Origin: Actinomycetota bacterium
GTDB taxonomy: Bacteria > Actinomycetota > Thermoleophilia > Solirubrobacterales > Solirubrobacteraceae
DNA length: 64,000 bases
Assembly: GCA_005883215.1 (NCBI GenBank)
Contig: VAYS01000009.1
Location: 62,001-126,000 of the forward strand
Reading direction: 5' to 3'
Part shown: positions 25,509 through 33,732 of the stretch, in pieces
Layout: the number at the start of each line of letters is the position of its first letter
Numbering within the stretch: the stretch's first letter is position 1
Notes under the pieces: model-generated
Told to the model about the DNA's origin: nothing
The model's input: the letters and a program-made list of their open reading frames with translations, nothing else
Database searches by the model: none
Program-made: the position numbers and the translations under genes

Positions 25509-26750
25509 ATGCCTACGAAAAAGAGCGATTCAGCCCCTGGCTGGGCCCAGGGCCTGCCCGCCGAGCTCGCCCCGGCGCTCGACCCCGAGCTGCCCTCCCT
25601 CGCGGAGGAGATCATCGCCGGGGTGGCCACCGACATTCCCGAGTACGCGGGCGCGATGCACGGCTCCTACGGGCGCAACATCCGTCGCGGCGTCGAGGTC
25701 GCCCTGCGCGATTTCGTCGACGCGGTGCGTCGGCCCAGGGACGCCGCGGCCGGGCGCCCCGAGGTCTACCGGGCCCTGGGCCGGGGCGAGCTGCGCGAAG
25801 GCCGCTCCCTCGACGCGCTCCAGGCCGCCTACCGTCTCGGCGCCCGGCTGGCCTGGCGGCGCCTGGGTCGGGCGGCGGCGGCCGCCGGCCATCCGGCCGA
25901 GGTCCAGCGGACGCTGGCGGAGGCGATCTTCGCCTACATCGACGAGCTGGCCGCCGAGTCGGTGGAGGGCTACTCGGCCGCCAAGGCCGAGCGCGCCGGC
26001 GAGCGCGACCGCCGACGCCGCCAGCTGCTGGGACGGTTGCTCGAGGGCGCGCCGGCCGAGGAGCTCGAGCAGCTCGCCGACCGCGCCGATTGGCCGGCGC
26101 CCAGCGTGGCCGCGGCCTGCGCGGTCGAGCCCGATCGGCTGCGCCCGGCGGTCAGGCGGCTTGCCCCCGAGACGCTGGCCGACATCGTCGACGGCGCCGG
26201 CTGCTTGGTGCTCGGAGACCCGGATGCCCCAGGAAGACGGGGCGCCAGCGGCGCCGTCCTGACCGAGCACGGCGCCGCCGTGGGTCCGGCGCTTCCCCTG
26301 ACCCGGCTCGCGGACTCCTGGCGCTGGGCGCTGCGTCTGCACCGCGCTGGGGGTCTGACCGACGCCGACAGGGGCACCGCCTCGGTGGACGAGCACCTCG
26401 CCGACCTGGTGCTGTTGGGGGATCGTCCGCTCACCCGGCGGCTGGCGGGGCGCGCGCTGGCCCCCCTGGACAGCGAGACCTCGGCCAGCCGCCGGCGCCT
26501 GGCCGACACCCTGGAGGCGTGGCTTCAGTGTCACGGCAATCGGGCGGCCGCGGCTCGCCGCCTGGGCGTCCATCCCCAGACCGTGCGCTACCGGATCGAG
26601 CGCCTGCAGGACCTGTTCGGCGCGGCGCTGGAGGAGCCTGGGGACCGGCTCACGCTGATGGTGGCGCTGCGGGCGCGGGGCCTACTCGGCGACGACGAGG
26701 ACCCGGGCTCGGCCGGGGTCAGTCCTCGAGCACGTCCATCCGCGCGATGA
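25509..26750 (+). CDS. PucR/CdaR-type helix-turn-helix regulator
   Basis: A 413-residue regulator. The N-terminal 160 residues are helical (PELPSLAEEIIAGVATDIPEY; REGRSLDALQAAYRLGARLA), as in RsbT co-antagonist-like sensor domains. The C-terminus has the PucR HTH_30 motif, SASRRRLADTLEAWLQCHGN followed by AAAARRLGVHPQTVRYRIERL. Such proteins are usually activators or repressors of the adjacent gene. Given the divergent desaturase and the shared inverted repeat at 25472-25506, it probably controls fatty acid desaturation. The trigger is unknown. Confidence 0.83.
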   Translation: MPTKKSDSAPGWAQGLPAELAPALDPELPSLAEEIIAGVATDIPEYAGAMHGSYGRNIRRGVEVALRDFVDAVRRPRDAAAGRPEVYRALGRGELREGRSLDALQAAYRLGARLAWRRLGRAAAAAGHPAEVQRTLAEAIFAYIDELAAESVEGYSAAKAERAGERDRRRRQLLGRLLEGAPAEELEQLADRADWPAPSVAAACAVEPDRLRPAVRRLAPETLADIVDGAGCLVLGDPDAPGRRGASGAVLTEHGAAVGPALPLTRLADSWRWALRLHRAGGLTDADRGTASVDEHLADLVLLGDRPLTRRLAGRALAPLDSETSASRRRLADTLEAWLQCHGNRAAAARRLGVHPQTVRYRIERLQDLFGAALEEPGDRLTLMVALRARGLLGDDEDPGSAGVSPRARPSAR

Positions 26751-26765
26751 GCCCGTCGCCGTCGA

Positions 26766-27560
26766 TCATCGCCGGCCCGCTCGGCCCCGTCCGCCTCGCC
26801 CCACCCGCAGCGGCAAGCGCAGCGGATCGGCGATGTTGCCCGTGTTGTCGGTGGCCAGCACCCACACCTCATAATCGCCGGGGCGCAGGCCGGTGAGCGC
26901 GAGCCGGTAGCGATTGACGCGCCCCGGGCGACCGTCGGGACCCGTGAGTCGGCGGACCAGCCCGACCTGGCGCCCGCGCCGCTGGGTCCAGACGTGGAAC
27001 TGCATCGTGCACGGCGCCGAGACCCGATAGGCGACCGTGACCGCGCGTCCGCAGCGCCGGCCGGAGCGGCCGCCGCAGGCGCGCGACAGCGACGCCGAGG
27101 AGAGCGCGGGCGGCGGCGTGGGGCCGGGGATGGGGCCGCTGCCCGGCGGCGATGGGGTGACCACCACGGTGGCGCGCAGCGGGGGATGGACCTTGTCGTG
27201 GAAGGTAAAGGTGCCCACCCGGTTGAACTGGGCCGAGGCGCCGAAGCCGGGAGGATGGGCGACCAGGCCCGGCGGCGTGTCGGGGTCGGTGTCGATGTGG
27301 ATCGGCTGTCCGGGGTCCGAGGTGACCGAGTGGCGGGGGCCCGACCACCCCCACAGCACGTAGTCACCGGTGAAGATGCTCACCCTGGCCGGCGAGAAGC
27401 CGCGCGCGCCGACGTCGACGAGGGCGGGCGGATGACCGAGATGCGCGCCCGCGTCCTCGGTGCCGGGCGCCCCCCCCACCACCGCCGCTCCCAGCGCCGC
27501 CAGGGCTCCGGCGATGCACACCGCTCGGGAGACCGGGGCCGGCTGCATGTCCGAATCCAT
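26766..27560 (-). CDS. Secreted cupredoxin-like protein
   Basis: A 264-residue exported protein: signal segment PVSRAVCIAGALAALGAAVV, then a plastocyanin-like domain (about 45-135) with VDVGARGFSPARVSIFTGDYVLW, WSGPRHSVTSD, and FNRVGTFTFHDKVHPPLRATVVV. The His in RHSV and the His residues near FHDKVHP could be copper ligands, but the usual Cys ligand is missing, so type 1 copper binding is doubtful. The C-terminal domain (165-255) is an Ig-like fold ending VLATDNTGNIADPLRLPLRV. The start could be ATG 27560 or 27548; a 19-bp tandem duplication covers the upstream ATG, and 27548 gives a shorter, more typical signal peptide. Confidence 0.65.
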   Translation of the reverse strand: MDSDMQPAPVSRAVCIAGALAALGAAVVGGAPGTEDAGAHLGHPPALVDVGARGFSPARVSIFTGDYVLWGWSGPRHSVTSDPGQPIHIDTDPDTPPGLVAHPPGFGASAQFNRVGTFTFHDKVHPPLRATVVVTPSPPGSGPIPGPTPPPALSSASLSRACGGRSGRRCGRAVTVAYRVSAPCTMQFHVWTQRRGRQVGLVRRLTGPDGRPGRVNRYRLALTGLRPGDYEVWVLATDNTGNIADPLRLPLRVGRGGRGRAGRR

Positions 27561-27588
27561 AACCGCTGTCCGAATCCATAACCGCTGT
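27548..27588. repeat. 19-bp tandem duplication at a start codon
   Basis: The 19-base unit TGTCCGAATCCATAACCGC occurs twice, at 27548-27566 and 27567-27585, followed by another TGT. On the minus strand each copy contains an ATG, 19 bases apart and therefore out of frame with each other. Confidence 0.9.
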
Positions 27589-27605
27589 GGCGCCCCCGGG
27601 TTGCG

Positions 27606-28616
27606 TCAGCGGATCAGCACCGGCGTCCCCAGCGGCACGTGGCGGTAGAGCTCGATCACGTCCGAGACGTGCATGCGGATGCACCCGTGCGACGCGCGCG
27701 AACCGATCGACCAGTCCTCGGCGGTGCCGTGGATCCCCACCCCGCCCCCCAGGCCGAGCCAGCGCGCCTTGAGCGGGTTGTTCGCCGCCCCGCCGGGGAT
27801 CGTCTGGCCGGCCAGGGATCCGGCCCAAGACGAGTTGGGCACGTGCCAGGCCGGGTCGACCTCCTTTTCCTCTACGTGGTAGAGGCCGGCGGGGGTGGCG
27901 AGCCCCGCCCGCCCGACGGCGATCGGGTACCCCCGGTAGAAGCGCAGGTGCTTGAACAGGCGCAGCCGGAAGTGGTCGCGGTCCACGGTCACCACCGTGG
28001 CGTACAGGTGGGGCAGGCGCCGGGCGCCGACCCGAGGGCGATCGCGCAGCGCCTTGACGTGGAGCACGCGCCCGCCGGGATCGACGTGCTTCAGGGCGTT
28101 GCCCGTCGCCCGGATGAGCGTGCGCTGGTCGAGATGGCGCCCCCAGCGCTCGCGGCGCACGGCGATATGGGTGAGCCCGATGTGCACGTGCGCGCTGCGC
28201 GGGGCCCGGTCCACCCGCCGGGCCACCTGCGCCGCGTAGGTCTTCAGCGCCGGGACCGAGAAACGCAACGCCGGCGTCACGCTGATCGGGGCGCCCCCGG
28301 TGCCCGTCGCCGGGGTCCCCGTTCCGGCCGCGTAGGCGCGCCGCGCGGTGGCCGCGGCGTCAAAGCGCGCCCGGGCGCGCCCGGGGCGCAGGCGAAAGAC
28401 GTGCCCGGCGGCGCCGATCACCACCGGGGAGTGCAGCAGGCGCGGCCCGAGCTGCTCCTGCAGGCGAGCGGCGGCGGCGTCGACGGTTAGGCCCGAGACG
28501 TCCACGCCCGCCACGCTCACCCCAGACCCGATCACCCGCGAGTCGACGGCGTGCCCCGCTGAGGGCAGGGCGAGCGCCGCGGCCAGGAGCGCGCCGAGCG
28601 GGCCGATGCGCGACAT
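27606..28616 (-). CDS. L,D-transpeptidase (YkuD) with peptidoglycan-binding domain
   Basis: A 336-residue exported enzyme. The signal peptide runs to AGHAVDS. An N-terminal domain (30-200) resembles PG_binding_4/VanW-type modules (GVSVAGVDVSGLTVDAAAARL). The YkuD catalytic domain (205-336) has the active-site block IHGTAEDWSIGSRASHGCIR, with catalytic His and Cys. It cross-links peptidoglycan through 3-3 bonds or attaches proteins in the periplasmic space. It lies just downstream of nothing on its strand, with the cupredoxin-like gene 45 bases after it in the same direction. Confidence 0.9.
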   Translation of the reverse strand: MSRIGPLGALLAAALALPSAGHAVDSRVIGSGVSVAGVDVSGLTVDAAAARLQEQLGPRLLHSPVVIGAAGHVFRLRPGRARARFDAAATARRAYAAGTGTPATGTGGAPISVTPALRFSVPALKTYAAQVARRVDRAPRSAHVHIGLTHIAVRRERWGRHLDQRTLIRATGNALKHVDPGGRVLHVKALRDRPRVGARRLPHLYATVVTVDRDHFRLRLFKHLRFYRGYPIAVGRAGLATPAGLYHVEEKEVDPAWHVPNSSWAGSLAGQTIPGGAANNPLKARWLGLGGGVGIHGTAEDWSIGSRASHGCIRMHVSDVIELYRHVPLGTPVLIR

Positions 28617-28679
28617 CGCATCCAGCGTACCGTCGCCCGCACGGTCCCTCGCCCGACGGCCGTCGGCCGTCGGCTGCGC

Positions 28680-29771
28680 TCAGGCGGCGCGCGTCGGCGC
28701 GGCGGCGCCGACCGGTGGGCCGTGGCGGCGCAGGAAGTCGTCCAGGTGGGCCCACGTGGTGTGCGCCGCCGAGCGACCGGTGAGCACGCCCAGGTGCCCG
28801 CCCGGGGCGGTGGCCAGGCGCACCTCGGCGGCGTGGGGCAGCAGCTCGCCGACGTGGTGCACGGCCGCCTGGGGCGCGAGCACGTCCCGGCTTCCGGCGA
28901 TCGACAGGACGGGAAGCGTGACGTCGGCCAGATCGATCTCCTGGTCAGACAGCGACAGGCGACCCTCGGCGAGCTCGTTGACCCGGAAGAAGCGGTGATA
29001 GAGCTGGCCGAAGGTGCGGCCGGGGTAGGCGAGCATGTTGTCGGTGAAGCGGTCGACCGCTTCGACCTGGGCGAGGAAGTCGCGGTCGTGGAGGTTGTTG
29101 AGCACGGCCAGCGGCTTGGTCACGTACTTGTCCAGCGAGGCCAGCTGATAGCCGCGCTTGACCAGCGGCGCGGGGGCGCCGCCGAGCGCCCGGTAGAGCA
29201 TCGTCCCCAGCATCCCGTTGGTGAGGGCGGCGATCGGCCGGATGGGCGCCATCAGCCGCACGCGGGTGAAGTCAAACGGGCTGGCGATCATGGCCACCGA
29301 GTTGATGGCCAAGCCGCGCGCGGCGGCGGCGGCGAGCAGCGACATGACGCCGCCCAGGCACCAGCCCACCAGCTGGACCGGGCGGCCGGAGTCTGAGTGC
29401 ACGCGCCGCACGGCGGCGGGGATCACCTCGGTCACCCAGTGCTCGAGCCCGAGGTCGCGGTCGGAGAACCCGATCTTGCCGTAGTCGACCAGATAGGTCT
29501 CGTGCCCCAGGGCAATCAGATGCTCGGCCAGGCTGCAGCCCCGCCGCAGGTCAAAGCAGTAGGCCGGGGCGGCGAGCGGGGGCACGAGCAGCACGGGCAG
29601 CGCCCGCGCCGTGGTCTCCTGCGAGCGTCGGTAGCGAAACACCGTGCACTGGGGCGCCTCCTCGATGATCGAGGCCGTAGTGGGGCGCAGGTCGGCCACC
29701 CCGCCGCGCAGCAGGATGTCGTAGGCGTTGGTGACGGCCGAGGCCAGCTGCTGGGGGTCGGTGAGGTTCAT
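28680..29771 (-). CDS. PHA synthase-like alpha/beta hydrolase (PhaC family)
   Basis: A 363-residue alpha/beta hydrolase. The nucleophile elbow is GWCLGG, the lipase-box variant with cysteine typical of polyhydroxyalkanoate synthases. Also present are VLLVPPLAAPAYCFDLR, a LVDYGKIGFSDRD segment, the catalytic Asp in SIAGSRDVLAPQ and His in APGGHLGVL. Class III PhaC proteins are about this size and pair with PhaE, which is not seen here. Some actinobacterial members are simple hydrolases, so polymer synthesis is not certain. ATG 29771 was chosen; ATG 29789 is possible. Another alpha/beta hydrolase gene lies upstream on the same strand. Confidence 0.75.
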   Translation of the reverse strand: MNLTDPQQLASAVTNAYDILLRGGVADLRPTTASIIEEAPQCTVFRYRRSQETTARALPVLLVPPLAAPAYCFDLRRGCSLAEHLIALGHETYLVDYGKIGFSDRDLGLEHWVTEVIPAAVRRVHSDSGRPVQLVGWCLGGVMSLLAAAAARGLAINSVAMIASPFDFTRVRLMAPIRPIAALTNGMLGTMLYRALGGAPAPLVKRGYQLASLDKYVTKPLAVLNNLHDRDFLAQVEAVDRFTDNMLAYPGRTFGQLYHRFFRVNELAEGRLSLSDQEIDLADVTLPVLSIAGSRDVLAPQAAVHHVGELLPHAAEVRLATAPGGHLGVLTGRSAAHTTWAHLDDFLRRHGPPVGAAAPTRAA

Positions 29772-29864
29772 CGCCGGGCGGGCGCGCAAAAGCCGATGGG
29801 AGGCGGCTGGTGACCGCCCGGCCCGGCCCTCGGCCGAGGATTGTGGGGCATGGGGGGCCCGTTC

Positions 29865-30728
29865 TCAAGCGGCGCGGGCGCGCGGGAGGGCGAACTGGGC
29901 CAGGGCGTCGACGAACCGCTCCGGCTCCTCGATCTGCGGGCAGTGCCCGCACCCCTCGAGCAGCAGGTACTCGGTGCAGGGCAGCGCCTGGAGCACCCGC
30001 CGGGCCCCCAGGTGGGTGACCATTCGGTCGCGATCGCCCCACACCAGCAGCACCGGGCAGCGCACCCGCTCGAGCGCGAACGGGCTGCGCAGCTCGCCCA
30101 GCAGCCGGCGGGCGCTCTCCAGGTAGCGGGCGACGGCGGCCCGATCGCGGTGGTGGCTGGTGAACGTCTCGACCACCTGCCGCGCGACCGCCCGCGGCCG
30201 GGCGAAGGCGAGGTTGCGATAGGCCTCGCCCACCGCCAGGCGCACCGCCCGCTCGGGCAGCGGCAGGGGAAAGGCCAGCAGCGTGCGGACGATCGGATCG
30301 CGCTCGACGGCGGCAAACCACGCCGGCATCTCCAGCCCCGCCGGGGCCACCGGGACGACGCCCGACAGCGGCAGCTCGTCGCGCTCGGCGGCCCGCAGCG
30401 CGACGCAGCCGCCCAGCGAGTTCCCCACCAGCACCACCTCGGCGCCGGCCTCGGCGGCCGCGTGGCGCACCGCCGCCCGGGCGAAGCGGTCGAGCTGGCG
30501 CAGGATCGGCTCGTGTTCGCGCAGCTCGTCGGCGGCCCCGAACCCCGGCAGGTCGAGCGCCAGCGCGCGGCGCTCGCGCCGAGCCAGTAGGTCCATCGCC
30601 GTGCGCCACGTATCGGCGCTGTCGGCGAAGCCGTGCAGCAGGACGATCGGCGGCCCGCGCCCCTCGAGCTCCAGCGCCCGCGTCCGGTAGCCGCCCAACC
30701 GCAGTCGATGCTCGAACAGCGGCTCCAT
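29865..30728 (-). CDS. Alpha/beta hydrolase
   Basis: A 287-residue classical alpha/beta hydrolase: oxyanion segment IVLLHGFADSADTW, nucleophile Ser in VLVGNSLGGCVAL, Asp in LLVWGDRDRMV, and His in EGCGHCPQIEEPERF. The triad is complete. Similar proteins hydrolyse esters, epoxides or C-C bonds; no substrate can be assigned. It is on the same strand as the PhaC-like gene, 93 bases upstream, so may be in one transcript. Confidence 0.85.
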   Translation of the reverse strand: MEPLFEHRLRLGGYRTRALELEGRGPPIVLLHGFADSADTWRTAMDLLARRERRALALDLPGFGAADELREHEPILRQLDRFARAAVRHAAAEAGAEVVLVGNSLGGCVALRAAERDELPLSGVVPVAPAGLEMPAWFAAVERDPIVRTLLAFPLPLPERAVRLAVGEAYRNLAFARPRAVARQVVETFTSHHRDRAAVARYLESARRLLGELRSPFALERVRCPVLLVWGDRDRMVTHLGARRVLQALPCTEYLLLEGCGHCPQIEEPERFVDALAQFALPRARAA

Positions 30729-30815
30729 ATAGGGGGAGGTTGTAGCGCCCGGGCGGGACGGCTCGGGGCGGTCGGGGTCCGGGGCGCAGCTGGCGCCGCG
30801 GTTCGGGGGCCGGCG

Positions 30816-31547
30816 TCAGGCGCGCCCGTAGACGGGCACGTGCGCGCCGCTCACCGGGCCGGCCCGGTCGGAGCACAAAAACGCGATCACGTCGGCGATC
30901 TGCGCCGGCGTGACCCAGCGCGAGTGGTCGGCGTCGGGCTGGGAGGCGCGGTTGCCCGGGGTGTCGATGACGCTGGGCAGCACCGCGTTGGAGCGCACTC
31001 CGTCCTGGGTGTACTCGGCCGCCAGCGCGTCGACGAAGGCCAGCACCGCCGCCTTGGACGCGATGTAGCCGGCGGCGCCGGCAAACGGGCGCACGGCGGC
31101 GCGGGTGGAGACGCACACGATCGCGCCGCCGGACTCCAGCAGCGCGGGCAGAGAGGCGGCGCACAGCAGATAGGTCGGGCGCAGGTTGAGCCGCAGCTGG
31201 GACTCGAACTCTTCCACCGGCGTCTCGTGCACCCGGCCCGGGGCGGAGAAGCCCCCCACCAGGTTGACCACGGCGCGCAGCGGAGCCTGCGGCGAGGCGG
31301 TGGCCACCTCGACCGCCGCCCCCACCGAGGCGTCGTCCATGAGGTCGGCCTGGGGGATCTCCAGGCTCGCGCCGGCCTCGCCGTGGCGCTCGCGCACGAT
31401 CTCGACGTCCTTGCGCGAGTGCGAGGGCGCGACCACCCGCCAGCCGTCGGACAGGAAACGCCCGGCCACCCCCGCCCCCAGCCCGCCGGAGGCGCCGCTG
31501 ATCAGGGCGGTCCCGGAGGCGGACGGAGTGGAGCTCGAGCCGGCCAT
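30816..31547 (-). CDS. Short-chain dehydrogenase/reductase
   Basis: A 243-residue classical SDR: NAD(P)-binding TALISGASGGLGAGVAGRFL, a NLVGG motif in place of NNAG, catalytic Ser in VCVSTRAAV and the YIASK active-site Tyr/Lys. The C-terminus LCSDRAGPVSGAHVPVYG is typical. It reduces a carbonyl or oxidises an alcohol; substrate unknown. The start at ATG 31547 is 60 bases from the divergent YhaM-like gene, so the region between holds both promoters. Confidence 0.85.
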   Translation of the reverse strand: MAGSSSTPSASGTALISGASGGLGAGVAGRFLSDGWRVVAPSHSRKDVEIVRERHGEAGASLEIPQADLMDDASVGAAVEVATASPQAPLRAVVNLVGGFSAPGRVHETPVEEFESQLRLNLRPTYLLCAASLPALLESGGAIVCVSTRAAVRPFAGAAGYIASKAAVLAFVDALAAEYTQDGVRSNAVLPSVIDTPGNRASQPDADHSRWVTPAQIADVIAFLCSDRAGPVSGAHVPVYGRA

Positions 31548-31607
31548 CGCGCGGCGCCAGCGTAACGGTCGGGACCCCACCGCGACCTGTCCGCGCCCGG
31601 GGGTACC

Positions 31608-32594
31608 TTGGCCGCCGTGTTGGTGCGGGAGTTCATCGACGGAGCCGAGGTCGACCAGGTGCTGCTGGTGCGCGAGGCCGAGGTGCGCTCGCGGCGCAAC
31701 GGGGGCGAGTACCTCAAGCTCACCCTCGGCGACCGCAGCGGCGTGGTCACGGCCGTGGTGTGGGAGGACGTCGAGCCGGCGATCGCGATGGCGCGCCCGG
31801 GCGAGCCGGTGGGGGTGTGCGGGCGCTATGCCAACCACGCGCGCTACGGCCCCCAGCTGACCGTGCGCTCCCTGCGCGAGGCCCCGGCCGGGGACTCCTG
31901 CCTCGAGGACCTGCTCGACGGCCCGGCGCGCGCGCCCGAGCAGATGGAGGCCGACCTGCGCCAGCTGGTGGCCACGGTCCAGGATCCGCACCTGCGAGCG
32001 CTGCTGGACCGCGTGCTCGGACCCGACTCCGAGCTGTGGCGGCGCTACCGCCTGGCGCCGGCGGCCAAGTACTACCACCAGGCCTACCGCCACGGGCTCC
32101 TCGAGCATTGCCTCGGGGTGGCCCAGGCGGTGAGCGCGATCTCGGCCACCTTCCCCGGCCTCGACCGCGACATCGCGGTCACCGGGGCGCTGCTGCACGA
32201 CGTGGGAAAGCTCGAGGCCTACACCTCCGAGACGCCGAGCATCGACCTGACCGACGCCGGCCGTCTGCAGGGCGAGATCGCGCTGGGCTACTACCGCATC
32301 CGCCGCGAGATCGAGTCGCTGGAAGGCTTTTCGCCCGACCTGGGCCAGGCCGTGCTGCACATCATTCTCTCCCACCACGGTGCGCTCGAGCACGGCAGCC
32401 CGGTCGTGCCCTGCACCCGCGAGGCCACGCTGGTGCACATGATCGACAACCTGGGCGGGCGCCTGGGCAGCTTCGACCGCCTCGAGAAGGAGCTTCCCGA
32501 CGGCGCCCAGTGGTCGAGCTTTGACCGCGCGATCGGGACGGGGGCGTTCTTCGCCTCGCGCGGAGCGGCCGGCGCCGACCGCGAAGCCGCCTAG
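31608..32594 (+). CDS. YhaM-type 3'-5' exoribonuclease (OB-fold plus HD domain)
   Basis: A 328-residue protein. The N-terminal OB fold (about 10-85; EYLKLTLGDRSGVVTAVVWE) binds nucleic acid. The HD domain carries the metal ligands in YRHGLLEHCLGVAQAV, ALLHDVGKLEAY and ILSHHGALEHGSP. This order is that of YhaM/CBF1, which degrade RNA and single-stranded DNA from the 3' end. The start is TTG 31608 or, equally likely, GTG 31617; neither has a clear ribosome binding site. Confidence 0.85.
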   Translation: MAAVLVREFIDGAEVDQVLLVREAEVRSRRNGGEYLKLTLGDRSGVVTAVVWEDVEPAIAMARPGEPVGVCGRYANHARYGPQLTVRSLREAPAGDSCLEDLLDGPARAPEQMEADLRQLVATVQDPHLRALLDRVLGPDSELWRRYRLAPAAKYYHQAYRHGLLEHCLGVAQAVSAISATFPGLDRDIAVTGALLHDVGKLEAYTSETPSIDLTDAGRLQGEIALGYYRIRREIESLEGFSPDLGQAVLHIILSHHGALEHGSPVVPCTREATLVHMIDNLGGRLGSFDRLEKELPDGAQWSSFDRAIGTGAFFASRGAAGADREAA

Positions 32595-32599
32595 CCGGC

Positions 32600-32842
32600 T
32601 CAGCCGGCGCGACCCGACACGCGCCCCGCCCGCTCGGCGTCGAGCAGGTCGCGGATCTCGGCGGCGGCCGCCGCCAGCCGCTCGATGTACTCCTGGCGCT
32701 GGGTGGGGGTCAGCTCCTCGCCGCGCTTCTCGAGCAGCTCGGCGAACCCGAGCACGATGGCCAGGGGCGTGCGCAGGTCGTGGACCAGCGTCACCAGGCG
32801 CTCGCTTGCCTCCTGCTCGCCTGGGCCGGCCGACACCGTCAC
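32600..32842 (-). CDS. HisKA-only protein (80 aa), no ATPase domain
   Basis: The protein consists of a histidine-kinase dimerisation/phosphoacceptor hairpin and almost nothing else: SERLVTLVHDLRTPLAIVLG with His21 in the H-box, then a second helix (QRQEYIERLAAAAAEIRDLL). There is no sensor, HAMP or ATP-binding domain before or after it. It starts 3 bases after the response regulator's stop codon, so the two are coupled. It may act as a phosphotransfer intermediate, a phosphatase, or a dimer partner for a full kinase encoded elsewhere. Alternatively it is the remnant of a kinase gene, but the clean start and stop argue against recent decay. Confidence 0.7.
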   Translation of the reverse strand: MTVSAGPGEQEASERLVTLVHDLRTPLAIVLGFAELLEKRGEELTPTQRQEYIERLAAAAAEIRDLLDAERAGRVSGRAG

Positions 32843-32845
32843 GTC

Positions 32846-33487
32846 CTAGCCCTGGTTGGGCGACTCGCCCAGGCGGATCTCTCCCCGCTCGAGCGCGATG
32901 GCGATGGCGTGGACCCGGTTGCGGGCCTGTAGCTTGCGGATCGCGTTACGCACGTGCGTGCGCACCGTTTCGATCGAGATCGTGATCTCGCCGCTGATCT
33001 GCTCGGCGGTCAGACCCTCGGCCATCAGGTGCATGATCTCGCGCTCGCGGGGCGACAGCTGCGACACCCGCGATGTCGCGGGCGGGGACAGGAGCATGCG
33101 GTCCAGGCGCGGGTCGACGTAGGTGCCGCCGTCAGCCACCTGCTGAATCGCCATGCGGAGCTCGTCGAGCGAGCCGGCCTTGAGCGCGTAGCCGCGCGCA
33201 CCCGAGTCCAGGCCCTCGAACAGCAGCTCGGTGTCCTCGTCGCCCGTGTAGAGCACGACCCCAAGACCGGGTTGGAGCTCGAGCACGCGGCGCGCGAGGT
33301 CGGTGCCCGAGCCGTCGGGCAGGCGAATGTCGACCACCGCCACGTCGGGGCCGACGGCATGGATCAGGTCCAGGCCCGCCTGCACGCTCCCGGCCGTGCC
33401 CACCACGTCCATGCCGCTGCCCGCGAGCATGGCCTGGAGGCCCTCGCGCATGGCTTGGTGGTCGTCGATGATCGCCAGCTTGGTCAT
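32846..33487 (-). CDS. NarL/FixJ-family response regulator
   Basis: A 213-residue two-domain regulator. The receiver (1-120) has the acidic pair in LAIIDDHQAM, phosphoacceptor Asp in VAVVDIRLPDGSGTDL, Thr in VVLYTGDED and Lys in GYALKAGS. The LuxR-type HTH (150-205) contains LSPREREIMHLMAEGLTAEQ followed by TVRTHVRNAIRKL. It binds DNA when phosphorylated. ATG 33487 starts the receiver. No complete kinase gene is nearby; only the HisKA-only gene follows. It is divergent from pafBC. Confidence 0.9.
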   Translation of the reverse strand: MTKLAIIDDHQAMREGLQAMLAGSGMDVVGTAGSVQAGLDLIHAVGPDVAVVDIRLPDGSGTDLARRVLELQPGLGVVLYTGDEDTELLFEGLDSGARGYALKAGSLDELRMAIQQVADGGTYVDPRLDRMLLSPPATSRVSQLSPREREIMHLMAEGLTAEQISGEITISIETVRTHVRNAIRKLQARNRVHAIAIALERGEIRLGESPNQG

Positions 33488-33732
33488 CTGTGCCCCCGTC
33501 CACGGCCCCTCGCCCGCGGACAGGTGACTCCGGGCTTGGATGTGACCGCCCCGTCGGCACGGTCGGCCCACCGGCGGACAATAACGGCCCCGCCTGCCCG
33601 GCGCAGCGACGGCCGAGGACGGCGTAGCGGACAATCTGGGCCGGCACCGCCTCGGTCAAACGTCGCAAATAGCGCTCTTGACCCGCTGGCGCAGTTTCGG
33701 TCTCGCAGGCGAGTTCTATCTTTTTCGCTGCC

